Shown here piece by piece: positions 1 to 9,073 of a stretch of 24,634 nt of DNA. Numbering within the stretch: position 1 is the stretch's first letter; every line of letters begins with the position of its first letter. Below the pieces are notes generated by a model. That model did not search any database. It worked only from the letters and a program-made list of their open reading frames with translations, and had not been told where the DNA came from. The DNA is taken from NCBI GenBank assembly GCA_903837815.1, contig CAILWD010000158.1, positions 1-24,634 of the forward strand. Reading direction: 5' to 3'. The translations under genes were made by a program, and so were the position numbers. The stretch comes from an uncultured Chloroflexota bacterium (lineage in GTDB: Bacteria > Chloroflexota > Anaerolineae > Anaerolineales > Villigracilaceae).

Positions 1-754
1 AGCCGTCGTTGTCGATGAGTTCCACGTCTTCTTCGATGAGGGCTTCGGCGAGTTCTTTGGGATTTCCAATCGTGGCGGATGCAAGAATAAACTGCGGATG
101 TGCGCCATGAAAATTTGCCACCCGTTTGAGTCTGCGAATCACGTTGGCGACATGCGAGCCAAAGACTCCGCGATAGGTGTGGGCTTCGTCGATGACGATG
201 AATTTCAGGTTGGAGAAAAAGTCGGCCCAGTTGGTGTGATGCGGCAGGATGCCCATGTGCAGCATGTCGGGGTTGGTCAAAACAATGCGGGCATTTTTGC
301 GAATGGCGGGGCGATGGGATTGGGGCGTGTCGCCATCATAAATGGAGGTTGGAAGGTTAGCAGGTTGGAAGGTTTGAACATTCAAACCTTCCAACGTGGA
401 TAACTGATCCTGGGCAAGGGCTTTGGTTGGAAAGAGATACAAAGCGCGGGCTTTGGGGTTTTCGAGCAATGCCGCGAGAACGGGCAGGTTGTAGGCGAGA
501 GTCTTTCCGCTGGCTGTGCTGGTGGCAAGGATGATATTTTTGCGGGCGCGGGCAAAAGTCCATGCCGAGAGTTGATGCGAGTAGAGCGACGAAATCCCAC
601 GGGCAGATAAAACTTCCCGAAGCGGAATCAGCAGGTCGGGCGGGAAGGGGGCGGTCTGCGCGGCGCGGGATGGAGTCGTCTTCCACGCGGAAAAATTCGG
701 CGCGGTCTGCTCATCCCGTTTCCAGAAGTCGAGTAGAGTTCGAAGCATGGACAT
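1..754 (-). CDS. DEAD/DEAH-box helicase, YprA/MrfA-like (5' part, truncated by window edge)
   Basis: This is the N-terminal 251 residues of a superfamily 2 ATP-dependent helicase; the C-terminal part lies beyond the left edge. Visible motifs are a Q-like region around residues 58-66, Walker A TSTASGKT at 78-85, motif Ia LFPTKALAQDQ at 108-118, TNPDMLH at 160-166, the Walker B box DEAH at 189-192 and SAT at 226-228. The block after DEAH (AHTYRGVFGSHVANVIRRL) is typical of the YprA/MrfA group, which in Bacillus takes part in DNA repair; that role here is inference. The start could be residue 1 (754) or Met3 (748). A TAGAAT box lies 2 bases before the first ATG and 8 before the second, so the second may be the true leaderless start. 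Residues about 124-137 derive from a short DNA repeat inserted in frame. The gene follows a terminator, so it is probably its own transcription unit. Confidence 0.9.
   Translation of the reverse strand, partial: MSMLRTLLDFWKRDEQTAPNFSAWKTTPSRAAQTAPFPPDLLIPLREVLSARGISSLYSHQLSAWTFARARKNIILATSTASGKTLAYNLPVLAALLENPKARALYLFPTKALAQDQLSTLEGLNVQTFQPANLPTSIYDGDTPQSHRPAIRKNARIVLTNPDMLHMGILPHHTNWADFFSNLKFIVIDEAHTYRGVFGSHVANVIRRLKRVANFHGAHPQFILASATIGNPKELAEALIEEDVELIDNDG
351..395. repeat. AACCTTCC-type repeat with perfect 15-bp palindrome inside the helicase gene
   Basis: Positions 364-378 and 381-395 are exact inverted copies separated by 2 bases, and the flank from 351 carries further GGTTGGAAGGTT units. 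Read on the minus strand it keeps the helicase frame and encodes a polar loop around residues 124-137 with FQPANLP. A related AACCTTC array is in the mutL linker at 17367-17400. Confidence 0.7.
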
Positions 755-766
755 GGATTCTACATG

Positions 767-803
767 AAAAAGGCCCTCGTCGCAGTTCTCTGCAATGAGG
801 GCC
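767..803 (-). terminator. Rho-independent terminator of the signalling operon
   Basis: On the minus strand a hairpin with outer arms GGCCCTC/GAGGGCC (796-803 with 772-779) and an inner GCAG/CTGC stem is followed directly by a run of five T at 767-771. It lies 28 bases after the stop of the last operon gene and just before the helicase start, separating the two units. Confidence 0.8.
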
Positions 804-830
804 AATGGTGGGCTTATTACGAGGCGGCGG

Positions 831-1916
831 TTACAATTTGAGAAGCCACTGCTCGAACAGGGGAGTGAATAAAATCATCTCGCTGCCGTAGGGTTTTAGC
901 AGGCCTTTTGCAGCCAGCAGTTTTCCCGTATCCTGAGACATGGCGCTTTTGTTTCCGCGCGCAAATTCACGCAAGCCGCTTCTTTCATCTTCAAACAGCC
1001 CTTCCCATAGCTTGCGGAATTCCTCGCGCACTGGCTCTTGCGTGGCAAACCACTGGATGTTTTCCATTTGCGCCACTGCGCCGGGTTGATTTCTGAAAAT
1101 GGCAAACAGCGCCTGAATCAAACCGGGGTGCCCGCCGCTGGTGATGCAAATCCATTCGCGTTTCTTTTGCGAAAGTTCATGTTCGTGGCGGTTTTCCAAC
1201 TGACGGATGATGTACAGAGTGTCTTGCAGTGAATATAGCCCAATGCCAACCATGTTGCGCGAAATGAGTTCGTAAAACGATTCGTTTTCCTTTGGGTTGC
1301 GAAGCCTGTCAGGAAGATTGCGCAGGAACAGGGCATAGAAAACGCGGTACTTGTTCGCGTCGCGGATGCCTCGCAATTGGGCGAAGAGTTCGCGCGGCAT
1401 GCCTCTGTACGTATCATCGAACTCATCGAAGAGGAAGCAAATCTTGATGCCGTAGGACTGGTAGAGATAATCCACCGCCATCTCCAGAAAACGATGCGCC
1501 TTGAGGGCGTTTCCGCTCTGAATGACGTCTGCGTCGAGGGATGCCAGCCGTTCCTTCATTTCGTCGTTCTCATCGCTCGACTCGTTTTTGTTGCAAGTCA
1601 ACAGGAGTGTGTGAAGGAGGAGCTCGAAGAAGTGGAAACTCCAGTCGCTTTGGGAGTGCAGGCGGTTCATGTCCACCCGCGCCAGCCAGGTTTTTGAGGC
1701 AGCCTCTTCGCCCAGGTAATGGCTCTTAACCCGCTGATGGTCTGGTCTGGCTCCCAGGCGTATGGCATCGGGGTCGTCGCCCATCAGGAAATCCATCAGG
1801 CGGGTTTTGCCAACGCTCGGCGCGCCGACGACGAAAAACGAATCACCGCTCTTGATGTGAATGAAAAATTTTTTCAAGACTTCTTCGCGGAATTGAATTG
1901 GGGTTGTTTCGTCCAT
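831..1916 (-). CDS. STAND/Orc-like AAA ATPase with C-terminal winged helix
   Basis: A 361-residue P-loop NTPase, probably a nucleotide-dependent switch. Walker A GAPSVGKT is at residues 31-38 and Walker B FLFDEFDD at about 161-168, preceded by hydrophobic residues. A sensor-like strand RVFYALFLRN follows at 191-200, and a GGHPGLIQAL motif at about 266-275 matches the GxP signature seen in STAND and Orc1/Cdc6-type ATPases. The last 50 residues (LLAAKGLLKP to FEQWLLKL) look like a winged-helix end. There is no membrane segment. It is the last gene of the operon, 15 bases after the receiver-kinase gene, with the ribosome-binding sequence AGGGAGAA before the ATG. No toxic effector domain is visible, so this could be the regulatory hub or the output. 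The family call is firm at the P-loop level; the role is inferred. Confidence 0.8.
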   Translation of the reverse strand: MDETTPIQFREEVLKKFFIHIKSGDSFFVVGAPSVGKTRLMDFLMGDDPDAIRLGARPDHQRVKSHYLGEEAASKTWLARVDMNRLHSQSDWSFHFFELLLHTLLLTCNKNESSDENDEMKERLASLDADVIQSGNALKAHRFLEMAVDYLYQSYGIKICFLFDEFDDTYRGMPRELFAQLRGIRDANKYRVFYALFLRNLPDRLRNPKENESFYELISRNMVGIGLYSLQDTLYIIRQLENRHEHELSQKKREWICITSGGHPGLIQALFAIFRNQPGAVAQMENIQWFATQEPVREEFRKLWEGLFEDERSGLREFARGNKSAMSQDTGKLLAAKGLLKPYGSEMILFTPLFEQWLLKL

Positions 1917-1931
1917 GCGGTTCTCCCTTGC

Positions 1932-3593
1932 TCAGGAAAATTTTGTCCACTCCTGGGGAGGCCAGGGCTCTTCCCAGAAAGCGAGGCGGTGACAGAGAAT
2001 ACTGGCGAGCATCCATGCCCGCAGTTCCTTTATTTCCTTTTTTTGCTTCTGTTCCTGTGATGTGATTGTAGCACGAAAGATGGTGTTAAAGTACAGCCCC
2101 ATCAGGTATTGGCGGAAGTCGGCGATGCCGGTACATTGCACGGCCAGCCCGCGAATCAACAGGATGACCTCGAACAGTTTGCGCGTTTCCTCATCGTCCA
2201 AAATCGGGCTGGTGAGCAGGGGATCGTCGATGGCGCGCGCGCCCGCAATAGTCACGCAGAAATGATAGAAGGCGGGGAAGACATCTCTTGCACAGGCAAT
2301 GCGGTTGATGATATCCGACTCCAATTCGATAAAATCCTGCAAGATGTGACCTTTTCCTGTGCGCTCGAAGTCTACAACCCAACAATAGCGGGTATCGTCC
2401 ATCAGAAGGTTGTCGGCATGTAAATCGCCATGCGTGACTGCAATTTTTGTTTCTGAAACCCTGCTTGGGTCCTGTTCACCGCCTTTGCTATCGACGATGG
2501 TTTTCAGCCAGTTCAGGGGGCTCTGCCTTTCTGCCAGTTTCCAAAAGCGGGGAGACATGATGTCTGAAGCGTTGGGCATGGTGGCCTGGCAGGCTCGATC
2601 AACCCAGTCACAATCCCAAACACGGCAATAAAGTTCGAAGAGGGAAATATTCGCGGCATCGGTTGCCCGCTTGTAGTGGTCAGACCAGGTCCTCAGGAAG
2701 AACTTTTCGAGACTTTCCCTGATTTGTTCGATGGGCTGGGAAACAATAAACCCCGAAAACGTCCCTGCGAGCGTGTCCACATAAGACAGCCTGACCCCGC
2801 CAATGTCCCAAAGTTCGACATGTTCGATAAAAATGGTGTTGTGCTTTCCCACCAGCCTGCCTTTGATGTGTTCCTCAAAATTTCCAACCTCTTTTCTGAT
2901 CTTCTCGACGCGGGCGATCTTGACGATGACCGGCTGAAGTTCGTCTTCATGCGCCAGGAGGACAACCGACCTGGGGCGCGGCACGGTGGAAAAATCGGAG
3001 GATACGATGGTTGCGCTTGTCCTTTCCAGCCGCAGGTTTTTGGCCCTGGGAAACAGGCGGACCAACACGTCGAGAATCTGGTCATGCGCCTCGATGGGAA
3101 TTTGCTTTGCCGGATCAAAGAGAGTCCGCGCGATCAGGTCTAGAATTTCCGGTGGCTCGATACTGGCGGCGCTTCGGACAGCGCAAATTTCACCCGCCAA
3201 AGCATCCAACTTGGACTTAAGTTTATCGGGATCATCGCTCTTTTCGAAAAAATCAACCGCCCCGCCATTCTTGACGATTTTGACGGCCAGTTCCAGCGTG
3301 CCAAAGCCGCTCACGATGATTGTTTTTGCGGGATTGATATCCTTGATTAAATCCAGCCCGCTCATATCCTCCTCGTCAAAATTATCGACCAGCCTCATAT
3401 CCACCAAAGCCATTTGACAGCGGGAATCTCTTGCTTTTTTTCTGGCGTCTTCCAACAAGTCGTTGCCAATTCCTTTCGCAATGACGGGGAAATATCCCCA
3501 AAGCAGAATGAGTTCCCGATACAGTTCGACAATTGAGTCTTCGTTGTCGACAATCAGCACCCTTGGACGAGTTGTTTTTTGATCATTCAACAT
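1932..3593 (-). CDS. Response-regulator receiver fused to an aminoglycoside-phosphotransferase-like kinase
   Basis: 553 residues. Residues about 10-135 form a receiver: acidic residues in LIVDNED, phospho-acceptor Asp65 in LVDMRL, Ser95 in IVSGF and Lys118 in FFEKSD. Residues about 205-500 resemble the APH/choline-kinase fold: a candidate ATP-binding Lys225 in VIVKIAR, the catalytic loop HGDLHADNLL at 388-397 (Asp390, Asn395) and a metal-binding Asp408 in VVDFE. All key catalytic residues are present, so it is probably an active phosphotransferase controlled by receiver phosphorylation. Its substrate cannot be read from sequence; a true antibiotic-resistance role is unlikely given the fusion and context. 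It overlaps the upstream histidine-kinase gene by 11 bases and lies 15 bases before the ATPase gene, so co-expression is expected. A conflict-system kinase-like domain such as TCAD9 is worth testing by HMM. Confidence 0.82.
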   Translation of the reverse strand: MLNDQKTTRPRVLIVDNEDSIVELYRELILLWGYFPVIAKGIGNDLLEDARKKARDSRCQMALVDMRLVDNFDEEDMSGLDLIKDINPAKTIIVSGFGTLELAVKIVKNGGAVDFFEKSDDPDKLKSKLDALAGEICAVRSAASIEPPEILDLIARTLFDPAKQIPIEAHDQILDVLVRLFPRAKNLRLERTSATIVSSDFSTVPRPRSVVLLAHEDELQPVIVKIARVEKIRKEVGNFEEHIKGRLVGKHNTIFIEHVELWDIGGVRLSYVDTLAGTFSGFIVSQPIEQIRESLEKFFLRTWSDHYKRATDAANISLFELYCRVWDCDWVDRACQATMPNASDIMSPRFWKLAERQSPLNWLKTIVDSKGGEQDPSRVSETKIAVTHGDLHADNLLMDDTRYCWVVDFERTGKGHILQDFIELESDIINRIACARDVFPAFYHFCVTIAGARAIDDPLLTSPILDDEETRKLFEVILLIRGLAVQCTGIADFRQYLMGLYFNTIFRATITSQEQKQKKEIKELRAWMLASILCHRLAFWEEPWPPQEWTKFS

Positions 3594-6500
3594 GGTTTAA
3601 AGCTCCCGTTTTTCTTTGTATCAGGTGTTTGATCGTAACAGGCAATTTGATCGAAAAAGCGGCTCCTGCGCCCGGCTCGGCTGAAAGAAGGGTGATCTTT
3701 CCACCTATATCCTCCACCAATTGACGCGCGATCAAAAGCCCGTACCCGCCAGAAGTTGTTTTTGTGGAAGTTCTCCGCTGGAAAATGGCAGCCCGAATTT
3801 CATCTTTGATGCCGGGGCCATAGTCTTGAAAAACAATTTCAACCCTGTAATCCAGCAAATACCGTGTTGAAACGGAAATCTTTTTTTCGGTCATGTCCTG
3901 CATGGCTCTTGCCGAGTTGCGCACCAAGTGCCGCAGCACATGCTGAAACTCATTTGGGTTGACCTTGATGTGGGCGCCGGGCGTCTTCAGATTCAAATCG
4001 AGCCTGACGTTTCGCTGCTGGGCAATGGATTCGATCATGCCTTGCAACGATTTATCCAGCGGAATTTCCCTTTTTGCCTGCTCGCTCCACGGACCAACGC
4101 TCGAAAGTTTTTTCGCGCCCTGATCGATTTCATCGGCAAAGTGTTTGATCCTGGGGTCATCGCTTGTCTGTTTGAGCAGGTAGGCATTGCCGCGGATTTT
4201 TCCCACCTCGCTGTTGACGTCATGGGCGATATCCGATGCCCAGGCGGTCATACTTGCCACCATTGATTTGAACGCCAGGTCGTCGCTCTGTTGGGCTCTT
4301 TCGATTGCCTGTTCCAATTGATGGGCGGCGATCCGGATGAATTCGAGGTCGTCATCTCCAAAGGTTTGAGTCTGGCGCTCAAGGGCGAGAACGCCAAGCA
4401 GGCTGCCATGCCTATCTACAAGGCTGATGCAGACCTCTGCGATTGTTTTGGGGTTGAGGGGCAGATAGTCGGGGTCGGCCTTCACATTGCGAACAGAAAA
4501 CAACTTAGACTTGTGAGTCTGCTGAGTGGTTCTTGCCGCCTTGCATGCGATCGACCCGCTTCTTTCGACTTGCAGGGGAAACGAGCGCATATCCTGCAAC
4601 TCAGGATTCATAATTTCATAATAGCGGAGGGTGTGCGGCGCGAATTTAAGAGCATTTTCGTTCTCGTCGTACAACAGGACGCATAACGATGTATCGCGGA
4701 AACTGATCTTTAACTCTGTCAGAATTTTCGTCATCACCTCTTCGATATTCAATTCTGTGCCAACCGTTTCAGAGATGCGCAATGCGGTCTTCAGCAGAGC
4801 CCGGTGATGACGCTCATCCAAACGGCGGGCGTTGGAAATGGCAACCGCCGCCAGGCTGGCAAAGGAATGCGCGTGGCGGATTTCAAGCTCGGAAAATTTA
4901 TGGGGTTCGAAATAATCGAGATAAAAAATCCCCAGCGGTTCCCGCGAATCCGGTTCGTGAATCGCAATACCGATCAGGGCTTTAATGCCTTCGCGTTGGA
5001 TAAAATGATGTTCAGACAGGGGGTATTCCCCCACCAGCGGGTTTTCTTCATCAAGATTGTTCACGGTCAAATTGCCGTTTTGCAGGATGTGCATGGAAAC
5101 ACCCCCGACATCCGGTTGTTCGCGGGTCACGTCGGCATGGCTCTTTAATTCTCCGCTATAGCCGATGGTTTCAAATTCGAATCTATAGGATGGGGAAATG
5201 ATATTCTTGGGGAATGGATAAATACTCGCCCAATCTGCCTGGCTGAAGGTGCGCGCCGTTTTGCAGATCAAACCGAGCGTTTCAGGCAGGGGGGTAAAAT
5301 TTGCTCCGCCGAGAATCTTGTAATTGGCATCCAGCAGTTCCTCGCTTCGCGCGCGCTGGCGCAACGTTTCCCACACTACTCCGGCATTGGAGAGGAGGGT
5401 TTGCAGGTTTTCAAGCGCAATTTTATTGAGCGGCTTGCGGTTGTGCTTGTTGTCCACCAGTACACATCCCTGCAGGGTACTCCCCACCTGAACGGGCAGC
5501 ACGGCGGCCTCTGAAGGGGAAAATGCCTTCATAAAGGAATTCGGCAGATGGCTCACGACCTCCCTTTCCGTCAGGATGACTGTCTGCCCACTCCGCAGGG
5601 AATTCCACACTTCCGCGTGTAATTCTTCGGGGAAAATTTCCATGCCCAGGACCAAATCGTTCAGGGGGGTCAGGCAGATGCGCTTTGCAAATACGTCTGC
5701 CAGAAAAGAGTCGAGGGTAATGCCGCTGGCGTTCTCCCAGTCGCAGAACGCTTCATGACTGTCGTTGGTTCCAACCGCCGCCCATCCGCGAAAGGCGCTG
5801 GAATTATCCTCCCTCAGGAAAAGCCAGGCGCGGTTGAACTTCAAGCCAAAATTGGCTGTCGCAATGGTAAGAACAGTGTGCCAAAAATATTCCTTGCTGT
5901 GATTGCCGATGCGCAACATCTCGACGCTGGCGCGCTGGAGGAGTTCCATCTCATCTCCTGTGCGTTTTTGCTCATTGTAAAGTCTGGAGTGTTCCAGCAC
6001 AACTGACACTTGCCGCGCAAGAAAATCGAGCAGCGCATGGTGGTCGGGAGTGAGATATTTTTTGGTTTTTCCAAAGTCAAGGAGCAGAAAGCCCGCCAGT
6101 TCCTCTCCGCTCCAAAGAGGCAGGAGCCATAATCCTCCGCGTGGGTATGGACAGCCAATGGACTCGATTTCCGCCTTGAATCCGTCTCTTGTTTCGTTTT
6201 CGTGAAAAAACACCATGTTGCGCGAGTTAAGCGAATGCCACAGAAACCTTTTTTCATGCAGGTTGAATTTTGTGCGGTGAAATGCGGGAAGACATTGCTC
6301 GCCCTCGCAGGCAACCCCGACCATGATCTTCTGATGCGCTTGACGCCCCTGCTTCGGCGCCCAAAAAAGATGCGCGCGCTCGAAACCAAGTCGAATGCAG
6401 TGTCCGACGACCACTCTGGCCACTTCGTCGAAACTCTCGCGCTGCAAGGCGGTTTCCATCATTTCGCTGAATACTTTGCGCCAGCGGCTTTCGATTTCTG

Positions 6501-6891
6501 CCCTGCGTTCCTGCAGAGCAGAGTTCAGGACAAAGAGCATTTCTTTCTCGTCGGCGGGCTTGGTCAGATAACGATATGCGCCAGCCTCATACGCGCGCCT
6601 GCCAATTTCAGAGTCGGCGTTTCCGGTCAGCATGACGGCGTAGGAGTCGCGGCTGATGTAGCGGAGTTGTTTTAGTACTTCAATACCGTCCATGCCCGGC
6701 CCGAGTCTTTGGTCGACGATAAAGACCGTGTAGGGCTGTCCGTTTTCGATGGCTGCCCTCGCGTAATCTGCCGCCATGTCGGGGTTGGTTGCAATTTCAG
6801 CAATAAAACGATTCTCCTCGAAGCCGTCTACAACCAGTTTCAAGGATTCTGCGTCGCGTATTTCATCATCGAGAATGAGAATCCTGCACAT
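3583..6891 (-). CDS. Receiver and multi-GAF sensor histidine kinase
   Basis: 1102 residues, no predicted membrane helix, so a soluble sensor. The N-terminal receiver (3-125) has the DDE acid cluster at 8-10, phospho-acceptor Asp60 in IVDQRLGPG, Thr89 and Lys111. Four GAF-like regions follow at roughly 140-305, 320-515, 525-695 and 700-865; the first, third and fourth end in the alternating hydrophobic pattern usual for GAF (for example LGIFYLDY and LGVLALERQ). The transmitter has His890 in DIAHDVN, N-box Asn992 in LVRNSARAM, the G1 box FQDYGPGI at 1021-1028 and the G2 box GGYGLLIARQL near 1048. The receiver precedes rather than follows the kinase core, which suggests input from another kinase, perhaps the S1-linked kinase 9 bases upstream. 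GAAA-like ribosome binding (GAGAGAT) precedes the ATG. GAF ligands cannot be predicted. Confidence 0.88.
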   Translation of the reverse strand: MCRILILDDEIRDAESLKLVVDGFEENRFIAEIATNPDMAADYARAAIENGQPYTVFIVDQRLGPGMDGIEVLKQLRYISRDSYAVMLTGNADSEIGRRAYEAGAYRYLTKPADEKEMLFVLNSALQERRAEIESRWRKVFSEMMETALQRESFDEVARVVVGHCIRLGFERAHLFWAPKQGRQAHQKIMVGVACEGEQCLPAFHRTKFNLHEKRFLWHSLNSRNMVFFHENETRDGFKAEIESIGCPYPRGGLWLLPLWSGEELAGFLLLDFGKTKKYLTPDHHALLDFLARQVSVVLEHSRLYNEQKRTGDEMELLQRASVEMLRIGNHSKEYFWHTVLTIATANFGLKFNRAWLFLREDNSSAFRGWAAVGTNDSHEAFCDWENASGITLDSFLADVFAKRICLTPLNDLVLGMEIFPEELHAEVWNSLRSGQTVILTEREVVSHLPNSFMKAFSPSEAAVLPVQVGSTLQGCVLVDNKHNRKPLNKIALENLQTLLSNAGVVWETLRQRARSEELLDANYKILGGANFTPLPETLGLICKTARTFSQADWASIYPFPKNIISPSYRFEFETIGYSGELKSHADVTREQPDVGGVSMHILQNGNLTVNNLDEENPLVGEYPLSEHHFIQREGIKALIGIAIHEPDSREPLGIFYLDYFEPHKFSELEIRHAHSFASLAAVAISNARRLDERHHRALLKTALRISETVGTELNIEEVMTKILTELKISFRDTSLCVLLYDENENALKFAPHTLRYYEIMNPELQDMRSFPLQVERSGSIACKAARTTQQTHKSKLFSVRNVKADPDYLPLNPKTIAEVCISLVDRHGSLLGVLALERQTQTFGDDDLEFIRIAAHQLEQAIERAQQSDDLAFKSMVASMTAWASDIAHDVNSEVGKIRGNAYLLKQTSDDPRIKHFADEIDQGAKKLSSVGPWSEQAKREIPLDKSLQGMIESIAQQRNVRLDLNLKTPGAHIKVNPNEFQHVLRHLVRNSARAMQDMTEKKISVSTRYLLDYRVEIVFQDYGPGIKDEIRAAIFQRRTSTKTTSGGYGLLIARQLVEDIGGKITLLSAEPGAGAAFSIKLPVTIKHLIQRKTGALNHVE

Positions 6892-6900
6892 TGATATCTC

Positions 6901-9073
6901 TCACAAGTGAACTGGAAATTCCAAAACAAAGGTTGTCCCGCTCATTATATGGCTTTTGGAGATGTAAATTTCTCCGCCCAGTTCCCGCATCAGATTGCGG
7001 GAGATGTATAACCCGATGCCATTTCCTTCGCGGCGAGTGGAGTACCCGGCATCGAAAACCTTTTCCCACAGTCTGGCATGGATGCCGGGTCCATTGTCCT
7101 CAACCAGCAGGCGGCAGCGTTCGCCATCCTGGGTCTTTCCCAAACTTTCCATCTGGATGTTAACCCACCCGCGAATACCGGGGCGAAATTCCACGATTTG
7201 CTGAATGGCATTCAGGGTCACATTCAGAATGATTTGCTCCAGGACTGTGGAAGACGCGCGCGCAAGCAACATTCCTTCGGGGCGCACAAAATGGGTAAGG
7301 ACATTCGACCTTTCGCTGATGTCGCGCAGGAGGAGCAGGGTTTCTTCGACGATCTCATCGACCCGCAGGATTTCATCCCTGCCTTTGGACGTGACCCTGC
7401 TGAAAGCCTTGGCGGTGTTGATGATCCTGAGGACATCATCCTGAATCCTGCCGATATGCTCGCCAATGGACGAAGCAGAAGCGGCGGGGTCCTTCTCGAA
7501 TTGCGCGAGTTTCTTACGCATTGCGACAGATTCATAATACAGTGGGTTGACCAGGTTGTTGAATTCATGCATCATGCCGCTGGCAAGATTGCCGATCAAG
7601 GCGGAGCGCTGCATTAGCGCGGAGCGTTCCCTCAGGTCGTTTTGGTCAAGCGCCGCTCCAATTGCCAGCGCCATTCCCTGCGCGTACATTTGACGTTCGC
7701 CGCTGAATTGTTTGGCGTGCCGGTCGAGGGCAAAGAGCGCATACCTTATAGCCGTCTGCGCAGGAACGGGAACTCCGATGCAGGAAACCATTGTAGGGCA
7801 AAGTTCCAGCAAATATTGAAAGCGTTTTTTGTCACGGTCGGTGATCTCGTTGGCAATCACAAACTCGCGGTCTTCGGCTGCGTCGCGTACGGGGCTGTAG
7901 ATCAACTGGGCAATGGCGCTCTTATTAAAAACACAGTCGCCAGATCGCTCCACAATGTGGATTCTGCGACGGGTTGGATCGAGGGAGAATAAAATCGTCT
8001 GCTCCACTCCCATGTGTTTTTTATACGCCGCCAGCAGTGAGTGAATGGCTTTTTTCGCATCCAACTTTGGGATGTTGGAAAGCGACAGCCTTTCCTCCTG
8101 CAAAATTGGCGTGGTTCGTTGGTCCTGTTCATACAGCAGATAGGATGCCAGGTCTTCGGGAAGCAATGGCTTGTATAAAAGCCTGCTCCCGCGCGCCTGT
8201 AATTCATCGAGTTCCGCCTTTACTTCGTTAGCGCGCGCCCAATCGGAGGCAAAGACAACCTGCGCCTGTTTGTGGTTTTCCAGGATATGACGCGCAAGGT
8301 CGATCCCTTTCATTCCCGGCAGCCCAATGTCGATCAGGGCAATATCGGGAAGCGTCTTTGCGAGGAATTCGATTGCGCTCTCCGCACTATGCACCACATC
8401 CACACTTTGTCCCATTTCACTGAACCAGCCGCGCACCGCCTCGGCCTGCGACTCTACATCCTCCACAATTAGGATGTGTCTGCGGGGGATGGGTAGTTCA
8501 AAAACATTCTGTATTCTGACAGATGTTTCATGGGGCGCTGACTTATCTTTCCCGGCAGGCAGGTCTTTACCAGGGCGGTTTTCAGAGAGCGCCAGCCCCA
8601 GCCCCATCTGCCGCTGTTCGTGATCCACCTCGCGGATTGTTACAAAAACCTTATCGCCATACCAGAATAATTCCAGCACAGGGGTCTGGATGGCGGGCGA
8701 AATCTGCGTTTTATGCAATAAGCCGGTGATGCCAGGCGCAATTTCCACGAATGCTCCGTAGTCGAATACCCCCCGTCACCGTACCTTCATAAATCTTGTT
8801 CCTGTCGAAGCCTTCAAAAAACTCATCCCACGGATCCTTTTCGACAAGCCGCAGGCTAAACTCGCGGGCTTCCCCTTTTTTAGTGGGGATTGAAAATGCG
8901 GCCCCTTCCCATCCAAGCGGATAATTTGTCCTCCACCTTGCCAGTTCCTCTCCATCCCAGGAAATTTCACGCGCACGGATAATGCCGGTCTCGCCGTTTC
9001 CAATCGTCACTGAAAGCCCCTGTGGCAGATGTTTTATCACGCGGACGTGAACCAGATCCCTGTTCTTTTTCAT
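6901..9073 (-). CDS. S1-S1-receiver-GAF-histidine kinase, interrupted by a one-base frameshift
   Basis: Two frames together encode one protein of about 723 residues. The first frame starts at 9073 (stop at 8711); the second covers 8748 to 6901. Dropping one base of the C6 run at 8769-8774 (G6 in the mRNA sense) joins TVTG to VFDYGAFVEIAPG and restores a textbook S1 RNA-binding fold. Joined order: S1-like repeat at about 5-80, clear S1 repeat at about 93-165, receiver at about 197-315 (Asp248, Lys301), GAF-like region at about 335-475, and a transmitter with His502 in MMHEFNN, Asn621, the G1 box VEDNGPGI near 657 and the G2 box NGIGLYISRNL. No membrane helix is seen. The start overlaps the preceding stop by 4 bases (ATGA). 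S1 domains normally bind RNA, so this kinase may sense RNA or ribosomes; that is inference. The shift may be a sequencing error, a real mutation or a slippage site. Confidence 0.8.

Noticed and set aside
1932..3593. An antibiotic-resistance aminoglycoside phosphotransferase
   Set aside because: The fold resemblance is only at the kinase core; the receiver fusion and signalling neighbourhood argue against a resistance role.
8711..9073. A separate small S1-domain gene
   Set aside because: Its second S1 repeat is cut at the C6 run and continues in the next frame, so it is better explained as the 5' part of one gene.
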